64,000 bases of DNA from Intestinibacillus massiliensis (GTDB lineage Bacteria > Bacillota > Clostridia > Oscillospirales > Butyricicoccaceae), in NCBI GenBank assembly GCA_029267335.1, contig JAJUJC010000006.1, forward strand, positions 62,001-126,000. The letters are read 5' to 3'. The notes beneath the pieces are model-generated. The model ran no database searches. It was not told the DNA's origin and worked only from the letters and a program-made list of their open reading frames with translations. Below, piece after piece: positions 58,230-64,000 of this stretch. Numbering within the stretch: position 1 is the first letter of the stretch; the number at the start of each line of letters is the position of its first letter. Position numbers and translations under genes: made by a program.

Positions 58230-58450
58230 GTGCAGATACCCCTTTTCCCATCCGTAAATGCTGTACGCGCAGCAAATCGAGCAGCATGGTCAAACCGGGA
58301 GCATACATCAGGATATGATTCCGTGCCACAGACTTTGCATACACGCTCGCGGGGAACCGCAAAGAACCCATCCTGCTCGAAAAACGCCGCTAAAATCAGC
58401 CTGACCGCGAGCATCCGATCGCTGAACCAGCGTTTTGTCTGCGCGTTCAT
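58226..58450 (-). CDS. Small CxxC protein within the purine operon
   Basis: A 74-residue protein with one CxxC motif (ERVCKVCGTESYPDVCS) preceded by a helical segment. ATG 58450 is 2 bases after the stop of the AICAR transformylase gene without a clear Shine-Dalgarno, which fits coupled translation. It overlaps the membrane protein gene by 4 bases. Not recognised; the motif could hold zinc. It may be an artefact, but the tight coupling on both sides argues for a gene. Confidence 0.45.
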   Translation of the reverse strand: MNAQTKRWFSDRMLAVRLILAAFFEQDGFFAVPRERVCKVCGTESYPDVCSRFDHAARFAARTAFTDGKRGICT

Positions 58451-58452
58451 GG

Positions 58453-59622
58453 TTAATGATGGAACAGGCGAATGCCGGTGAACGACATGACCATGCCGTA
58501 TTTGTTGCAGGTGGAAATAACATGGTCGTCCCGAATCGAGCCGCCCGGCTGCACGATATACTGCACGCCGGACTTGCGCGCGCGCTCGACATTATCGCCA
58601 AACGGGAAGAACGCGTCCGAGCCGCAGGTCACGCCGGTCTGCGTGGCGAGCCAATCGCGCTTTTCCTGCGCGGTAAGCGGTGCGGGGCACACCTTGAAGG
58701 TATTCTGCCACACGCCGTCCGCGAGCACATCCTCCCACTCGTCGGACAGGTAAATGTCGATCGCGTTGTCGCGGTCGGGGCGGCGGATATTGTCGACGAA
58801 CTGCAGCGCGAGCGTCTTGGGATGCTGCCGCAGATACCAGTTATCCGCCTTGCTGCCCGCCAGACGGGTGCAGTGGATGCGCGACTGCTGTCCCGCACCC
58901 ACGCCGATGGTCTGTCCGTTTTTGACATAGCACACCGAGTTCGACTGCGTATACTTGAGTGTGATGAGCGATACCATCATATCGCGCTTGGCGTCCTCGG
59001 TCAATGCCTGATTTTGCGTGACAATATTCGTAAGCATGTTTTCGTCGATCTCGAGGAAGTTATGTCCCTGCTCAAAGGTCACGCCGAAGATGTCACGGCG
59101 CTCAAGGGGCTTCGGTACATAGTCTGCGTCGACCTTGACAACGTTATAACCGCCCTTGCGCTTGGTTTTGAGGATTTCGAGTGCCTCGTCCGTAAAGCCG
59201 GGCGCGATCACGCCGTCGGACACCTCAAGTGCGAGATAATGCGCGGTATCCGCATCGCACACGTCGGACAGTGCGGCCCAGTCGCCGTAGGAGCACAGAC
59301 GATCTGCGCCGCGTGCACGCACATACGCGCTCGCGATCGGAGACAGCCCCTCAGGCGCGAAGTAGATTGCACGCTCGATGTCGGTCAGCGGCGTGCCGAG
59401 CGCCGCGCCCGCGGGCGAAACGTGCTTGAACGAAGCCGCGGCGGGCAGTCCGGTCGCCTGCTTCAGCTCGCGCACGAGCTGCCACGAATTGAACGCGTCC
59501 ATGAAGTTGATATAGCCCGGACGACCGTTCAGCACCTCGATCGGCAGCTCGCCCTGCTCCATGAAGATGCGGGACGGTTTCTGGTTGGGGTTACAGCCGT
59601 ATTTGAGTTCCAATTCCTGCAT
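58453..59622 (-). CDS. purH: AICAR transformylase, stand-alone (PurH C-terminal domain type)
   Basis: Formylates AICAR to FAICAR with 10-formyl-THF. Bacterial PurH is normally bifunctional with an N-terminal IMP cyclohydrolase (about 200 residues); this 389-residue protein begins directly with the AICARFT domain (ELKYGCNPNQKPSRIF; ASFKHVSPAGAALGTP; SDAFFPFGDNVERARKSGVQ; IVQPGGSIRDDHVI). The cyclohydrolase step is supplied by the neighbouring PurO-like gene. Separate AICARFT (PurV-type) plus PurO is known from some anaerobes and archaea. Confidence 0.92.
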   Translation of the reverse strand: MQELELKYGCNPNQKPSRIFMEQGELPIEVLNGRPGYINFMDAFNSWQLVRELKQATGLPAAASFKHVSPAGAALGTPLTDIERAIYFAPEGLSPIASAYVRARGADRLCSYGDWAALSDVCDADTAHYLALEVSDGVIAPGFTDEALEILKTKRKGGYNVVKVDADYVPKPLERRDIFGVTFEQGHNFLEIDENMLTNIVTQNQALTEDAKRDMMVSLITLKYTQSNSVCYVKNGQTIGVGAGQQSRIHCTRLAGSKADNWYLRQHPKTLALQFVDNIRRPDRDNAIDIYLSDEWEDVLADGVWQNTFKVCPAPLTAQEKRDWLATQTGVTCGSDAFFPFGDNVERARKSGVQYIVQPGGSIRDDHVISTCNKYGMVMSFTGIRLFHH

Positions 59623-59643
59623 GAAAATACTCCTTTCGGACGT

Positions 59644-60348
59644 TCACTGGTTCTTGTTGCGGATGATTTGTGTGCATGCGCCGGTCGCAAGATCGGTGTA
59701 GCGCACATAGAGTGAAACCTTGTTCTCGGGGTTCAGATATTCCCACAGCATATCCGCGAGCGCCTGCGCGTCGCCCTCGATGCGCACGGTCTTAGGCTCG
59801 CCCTCGAAGGAGGGCAGCGGATCGCCGTCGCACTGATAGGTGTGGATGAAATGTCCCAGCCCCGCGACCGGCTTGTCATACTCGAAGAAAAACCGCTTGC
59901 AGCACGCCGGATCGCCCTCGAAGCTCTTGAGGATGGAAAGCTGATATGCGCCATCGCGCTCAATGACGCCGGAAATGCGCGGCGTGTAGTTCGGTTCATC
60001 CGGCTCAAATTCACGGGTGCGCAGCGCGGCCTCGGGTGCTTCGCCCCGTTTCATCCCCTCCCAGATCGTGTCGGTTTGGTCGCCGTTCGTCACAATCAGG
60101 CGACCGTCGTACAGGCGTACCGGATGATAAATAATGAGCGACGGATCGACCATCTTCGACGGATCGAATGCCTCGGTGCGGATGCCGTCCTCGGTCTGCG
60201 CAAAGATGCGGTTGCGGCTGTTGCCGCTGCGCCCCATGATGAAATACGCCGCGACTGCGCTTTTGCCGTCCGCGCTGCGACCGAGCAGGATACCGCGCCC
60301 CGGATAGGCGTTGCCGCGCAATTCTTCCCCAATATTCAAAATCTTCAT
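59644..60348 (-). CDS. purO: IMP cyclohydrolase, PurO type
   Basis: Closes FAICAR to IMP, the last purine step. The 234 residues match the archaeal PurO family, an N-terminal-nucleophile-like fold unrelated to PurH: GNAYPGRGILLGRSADGKSA, AYFIMGRSGNSRNRIFAQTE, DPSLIIYHPVRLYDGRLIVT, NGDQTDTIW, EPDEPNYTPRISGVI. ATG 60348 has AAGGAG upstream and overlaps purN by 4 bases. With the separate transformylase it replaces bifunctional PurH. Confidence 0.9.
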   Translation of the reverse strand: MKILNIGEELRGNAYPGRGILLGRSADGKSAVAAYFIMGRSGNSRNRIFAQTEDGIRTEAFDPSKMVDPSLIIYHPVRLYDGRLIVTNGDQTDTIWEGMKRGEAPEAALRTREFEPDEPNYTPRISGVIERDGAYQLSILKSFEGDPACCKRFFFEYDKPVAGLGHFIHTYQCDGDPLPSFEGEPKTVRIEGDAQALADMLWEYLNPENKVSLYVRYTDLATGACTQIIRNKNQ

Positions 60349-60971
60349 GCTTTTCTCCTTACGATACCGTTTGCCACTGTCAGGCGACCCGCGCAGAAAT
60401 CCGCGACCGCGCGCGGCAGCAGCTTCCACTCCGCCTCGACCATCACACGCTTTTGCAGCGTTTCAGGCGTGTCATCCTCCGCGATGTCGACTGCGTGCTG
60501 TGCGATAATCGGCCCGCCGTCGACCTCGCCGCATACGAAATGCACGGTTGCGCCCGTCACCTTGACGCCCTTTTGCAGTGCCGCTTCGTGAACATGCAGT
60601 CCGTAGAAGCCCTCGCCGCAGAACGACGGGATGAGCGACGGATGCACGTTCATGATGCGATTTTCATAGTGCGCGCAAAACGCGTCGGGCAGTACGGTCA
60701 TAAAGCCCGCGAGCACGATGAGCCCGATGCCGCGGGTGTCGAGCAGTTCCGTCATTTTTGCGGTGTATGCCGCATCGTCGGCATAGTCGCGGCGGCGCAC
60801 GACCTCGGTCGGCACGCCCGCGCCTGCCGCGCGCTCGAGCGCGTATGCCTTCGGGTTCGAGGACACGACGAGCGCGATCTCGCCGTCCGGCAGCGCGCCC
60901 GCCGCCTGTGCGTCGAGCAGCGCCTGCAAATTTGTGCCGCCGCCCGAAACCAGTACAGCAATTTTAACCAT
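60345..60971 (-). CDS. purN: Phosphoribosylglycinamide formyltransferase
   Basis: Transfers formyl from 10-formyl-THF to GAR. The 208 residues begin MVKIAVLVSGGGTNLQALLD (phosphate-binding SGxGxN loop), and carry the formyl-transfer residues in NVHPSLIPSFCGEGFYGLHV and GATVHFVCGEVDGGPIIAQH. Start ATG 60971; the further upstream frame has no family match. It overlaps purO by 4 bases. Confidence 0.96.
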   Translation of the reverse strand: MVKIAVLVSGGGTNLQALLDAQAAGALPDGEIALVVSSNPKAYALERAAGAGVPTEVVRRRDYADDAAYTAKMTELLDTRGIGLIVLAGFMTVLPDAFCAHYENRIMNVHPSLIPSFCGEGFYGLHVHEAALQKGVKVTGATVHFVCGEVDGGPIIAQHAVDIAEDDTPETLQKRVMVEAEWKLLPRAVADFCAGRLTVANGIVRRKA

Positions 60972-61045
60972 GTTCTTTTCCCCTGTTCCTGCCGAAAACA
61001 ATGCGGGCGGGCACAAAGACCCGCCCTGCGATCGTTACTTGCGGA

Positions 61046-62083
61046 TTATTTGAGCACAACGCCCTTGTCGCCTGCCACACACTGACCGATGACATACGCC
61101 TTTTCGCCCGCTCCCTCGATTGCGGCGATCGCCTTGTCGGCGTCGTCCTTGGCGACCGCCATGACCAGACCCGCGCCCATGTTGAAGGTATTGTACATGT
61201 CGCGCTCCGGGATCTTGCCGGTCTTTGCAATGAGGTCGAAGATTGCGGGAACAGGCATCGCTGCTTTTTCGATCTCGGCGCACATGCCGTCGCCCAGCAT
61301 ACGCGGCACGTTCTCATAGAAGCCGCCGCCCGTGATGTGGCTCATCGCCTTGACGTCGGCTGCCGCGATTGCGGCATTGATCGCCTTGACGTAGATCTTG
61401 GTCGGGGTGAGCAGCTCCTCGCCGAGTGTTTTGCCGAACTCGTCGATGTAGCGGTGCACCGCCTTTTCCGTGATGCCGAGCGTCTTGCGCACGAGAGAAT
61501 AGCCGTTGGAGTGCACGCCCGACGACGCAACGCCCAGCAGCACATCGCCCGCGGCAAGGCGCGTACCATCGATCATCTTGGTCTTGTCGACAATACCGAC
61601 TGTGAAGCCTGCCATATCGTATTCATTTTCCGGATAGAAGCCCGGCATCTCTGCGGTCTCGCCGCCGATGAGCGCGCAGCCTGCCTGACGGCAGCCCTCC
61701 GCGATGCCGGTGACCATTGCCGCGATCTTTGCCGGATGGTTCTTGCCGACCGCGATATAGTCGAGGAAGAACATCGGCTGCGCACCGCAGCACGCAATGT
61801 CGTTGACGCACATCGCGACGCAGTCGATGCCGACCGTGTCATGCTTGTCCATCAAAAATGCGATCTTCAGCTTGGTACCAACACCGTCGGTTCCGGACAC
61901 GAGGATGGGGTCTGCCATGCCCGCAAATTCGGGGCGGAACAGTCCGCCAAAACCGCCGAGCGAGCCGATCACGCCCTTGGTGAACGTGCTCTCGACGGCG
62001 GGCTTCATCAGCTTGACCGCCTCATATCCTGCGGTAACGTCTACACCTGCTGCCTTGTAGCTTTCAGAACGGCTCTCACTCAT
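61046..62083 (-). CDS. purM: Phosphoribosylformylglycinamidine cyclo-ligase
   Basis: AIR synthetase, ATP-dependent ring closure of FGAM. The 345 residues start with the family N-terminus ([20 protein letters not shown]) and include [54 protein letters not shown] and [14 protein letters not shown]. Its ATG overlaps the purF stop. A 74-base gap separates it from purN. Confidence 0.97.
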   Translation of the reverse strand: MSESRSESYKAAGVDVTAGYEAVKLMKPAVESTFTKGVIGSLGGFGGLFRPEFAGMADPILVSGTDGVGTKLKIAFLMDKHDTVGIDCVAMCVNDIACCGAQPMFFLDYIAVGKNHPAKIAAMVTGIAEGCRQAGCALIGGETAEMPGFYPENEYDMAGFTVGIVDKTKMIDGTRLAAGDVLLGVASSGVHSNGYSLVRKTLGITEKAVHRYIDEFGKTLGEELLTPTKIYVKAINAAIAAADVKAMSHITGGGFYENVPRMLGDGMCAEIEKAAMPVPAIFDLIAKTGKIPERDMYNTFNMGAGLVMAVAKDDADKAIAAIEGAGEKAYVIGQCVAGDKGVVLK

Positions 62084-63543
62084 AATTCGATCTCACTTTC
62101 AAACATATTTTTCTCTGCCTGCTCGGGCACCTTGACGGAATAATTGCCCGAGAAGCATGCATCGCAGAAGCCCAGCTTGCAGCCGAGCGCGATCTTGTGG
62201 GTCGCTTCGAGCGACAGGAAACCGAGGCTGTCCACACCGATGATCTCGCGCATTTCCTCTACGGTGCGGTTGTGCGCGAGCAGCTGCGAACGCTCGGGAA
62301 TGTCCGTGCCAAAGAAGCACGGATGACGGAACGGCGGCGCGGAAATGCGCATGTGCACTTCCTTCGCGCCCGCGTCGCGGATGAGGCTGACCAGACGCGC
62401 GCAGGTCGTGCCACGCACGATGGAGTCGTCGACCATGATGATGCGCTTGCCCGCGACCGCTTCGCGCAGCGCGTTGAGCTTCAAGCGTACCGAACGCTCA
62501 CGCTTTTCCTGTCCGGGTTGGATGAAGGTGCGCCCGATGTAGCGGTTTTTGATGAGACCCACGCCATAGGGGATGCCGGAGCACTTGGCGTAGCCGATCG
62601 CCGCCGGGATGCCGGAGTCCGGCACGCCGATGACGAGATCCGCGCCCACCGGATGCTCGATGGACAGATATTTGCCCGCTTCCTGCCGCGCAAGCTCGAC
62701 ACTCGCACCGTCAATGACCGAGTCCGGACGCGCAAAATAGATATATTCAAATACACACGCCGACGTTGGGCACTCGATGCCGCAGTGCATGGAGCGCAGC
62801 TCGCGGTCCTCGACCACGCACACCTCTCCCGGTGCGACATCGCGTACAAAGGTCGCGCCGAGCGCGTCGAGCGCACAGGTCTCGGAGGCGAAGATCCAGC
62901 CGCCGTTTTCCAGTCTGCCGATGCACAGCGGACGGAAGCCGTGTGGGTCGCGTGCGGCGATCAGCTTACGGGGGGACATGATGACGAGCGAATATGCACC
63001 CTCGATGACCTGCATCGTGCTCACGACCGCTTCCTCGATTGAGCCGCACTTGAGGCGCTCGCGCACGATCGTGTATACGAGCACCTCGGTGTCGTTGGAG
63101 GAGCGGAAAATACCGCCGTTCATCTCGATCTCGCGGCGCAGCTCGCCTGCGTTGACCAGATTGCCGTTGTGTGCGACCGCGAGGTTGCCCTTGACGTGCG
63201 TGATGCACACGGGCTGTGCATTTTCGCGGCTCTGCTTGCCGGTCGTCGAATACCGCACATGACCGACCGCCATTTGGCCCGGCATCGCGTCGAGAATGTC
63301 CTGATCAAACACATCGTTGACCAAACCGACGTCCTTGTGGCAGTGAATGACGCCGCGGTGATTGACCGCGATGCCCGCCGCCTCCTGTCCGCGATGCTGT
63401 AGAGCGAACAGTGCGACATACGCCTCGTGCGCCGCGCTTAGATCGGCGTCTTCGGGCAGTGCGACGCCGAATACGCCGCACTCCTCATGCACCGCGTCGC
63501 CGTCAAAAGGCGTGCGCGGCAGTTTGTTCATTCGATATTTCAT
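62080..63543 (-). CDS. purF: Amidophosphoribosyltransferase
   Basis: Committed step of purine synthesis (PRPP plus glutamine). The 487 residues have an N-terminal propeptide of 21 residues before the catalytic Cys22 ([10 protein letters not shown]), the class II amidotransferase domain ([23 protein letters not shown]), and the PRTase domain with PRPP motif [15 protein letters not shown]. Propeptide and late cysteines ([11 protein letters not shown]) point to the Bacillus-type 4Fe-4S PurF, an oxygen-sensitive enzyme fitting an anaerobe. Confidence 0.97.
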   Translation of the reverse strand: MKYRMNKLPRTPFDGDAVHEECGVFGVALPEDADLSAAHEAYVALFALQHRGQEAAGIAVNHRGVIHCHKDVGLVNDVFDQDILDAMPGQMAVGHVRYSTTGKQSRENAQPVCITHVKGNLAVAHNGNLVNAGELRREIEMNGGIFRSSNDTEVLVYTIVRERLKCGSIEEAVVSTMQVIEGAYSLVIMSPRKLIAARDPHGFRPLCIGRLENGGWIFASETCALDALGATFVRDVAPGEVCVVEDRELRSMHCGIECPTSACVFEYIYFARPDSVIDGASVELARQEAGKYLSIEHPVGADLVIGVPDSGIPAAIGYAKCSGIPYGVGLIKNRYIGRTFIQPGQEKRERSVRLKLNALREAVAGKRIIMVDDSIVRGTTCARLVSLIRDAGAKEVHMRISAPPFRHPCFFGTDIPERSQLLAHNRTVEEMREIIGVDSLGFLSLEATHKIALGCKLGFCDACFSGNYSVKVPEQAEKNMFESEIEL

Positions 63544-63621
63544 TGCTACCTCTATTTCAGAAATTCAAAATCAAACGGGAGGATTTCCCCCGGGCGTATC
63601 CGCAATTTGGAAAGTTGTTTC

Positions 63622-64000
63622 TCACTTGCCCGAGATGCGGCGCATGATCTCGTTGTACGCGTCCTCAACGCCGCCCATGTCGCGGCGGAAACGGTCCTTA
63701 TCGAGTTTTTCCTTGGTGTTCTTATCCCACAGACGGCAGGTGTCGGGAGAGATCTCGTCTGCCAGTACGATGGTACCGTCCGCGATCTTGCCAAACTCGA
63801 GCTTGAAGTCGACGAGGATGACGTTCAGGGAGTCGAAATACTGCTTCATGACCTCATTGACCTTGAATGCCAGGGTCTTAATGCGCTCGATCTCCTCTGC
63901 AGTCGCCAGCTTGAGCGCGAGCGCGTGGTAGTCGTTGATGAGCGGATCGCCGAGATCGTCGTTCTTGTAGGAAAATTCGATGGTCGGCGCGTCGAACACA
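63622..64000 (-). CDS. purC: SAICAR synthetase, 5' end outside the window
   Basis: C-terminal 126 residues of phosphoribosylaminoimidazole-succinocarboxamide synthase: [20 protein letters not shown] (the ATP/substrate loop), [20 protein letters not shown], and [20 protein letters not shown], all hallmark PurC motifs. The gene enters from the right edge, so it is partial. It precedes purF by 78 bases in the same operon. Confidence 0.96.
   Translation of the reverse strand, partial: VFDAPTIEFSYKNDDLGDPLINDYHALALKLATAEEIERIKTLAFKVNEVMKQYFDSLNVILVDFKLEFGKIADGTIVLADEISPDTCRLWDKNTKEKLDKDRFRRDMGGVEDAYNEIMRRISGK

Noticed and set aside
61001-62143. A 380-codon open frame on the + strand opposite purM
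   Set aside because: Antisense shadow; purM is intact and accounts for codon bias.

Overview
The window looks like chromosome from a GC-rich, spore-forming Clostridia bacterium, most likely of the Oscillospirales. The clues are a small acid-soluble spore protein, DapL-type lysine synthesis, a glutamate synthase split into separate domain genes, purine synthesis with a stand-alone AICAR transformylase plus a PurO-type IMP cyclohydrolase, and GC-rich codon use. No 16S rRNA is present, so the placement is an inference.

Layout. Positions 1-5475 (+) hold a nitrogen-assimilation operon: split glutamate synthase, glutamine synthetase and an ANTAR regulator. Positions 5590-9375 (+) hold dapF-pyrG-dapL between a clear promoter and terminator. 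Positions 9426-11830 (+) hold apbE, a NusG-II-type protein, a Gx transporter and a small lipoprotein. Positions 11831-16588 carry a DUF1015 gene, a spore protein gene, a WYL regulator, an NSS-family transporter and an ABC-F remnant. Positions 17029-27275 are a complete type I-C CRISPR-Cas locus read leftwards (cas3, cas5, cas8c with an internal cas11 start, cas7, cas4, cas1, cas2, leader, 33 repeats).

Positions 27.3-37.7 kb are an AT-rich graveyard of mobile-element and sensor gene fragments around one intact five-gene cluster (ferritin-like protein, GT2 synthase, HEAT-repeat membrane protein, anchored protein, glycoside hydrolase) that looks like an exopolysaccharide system. Positions 37760-54055 are a 16.3 kb island inserted in the 3' end of rlmD and bounded by a near-identical 27-bp repeat. 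Its left half is an operon of HTH regulator, cytosine-5 methyltransferase, dual GHKL ATPase/histidine-kinase-like protein, receiver-domain protein, ParA-type ATPase, a small protein and a frameshifted RES-domain gene. This is the best candidate for an undescribed system, probably defensive. The right half is a decayed integrative-element module: serine recombinase, SLH-recombinase chimera, AbrB proteins and Dam methylase.

Positions 54.0-64.0 kb return to GC-rich core DNA: rlmD and a leftward purine operon (purC-purF-purM-purN-purO-AICAR transformylase-two small genes-purD). The purine and nitrogen operons are ordinary metabolism. The CRISPR locus and the methyltransferase/kinase operon are two separate probable immune loci about 10 kb apart, with mobile-element scars between and around them.
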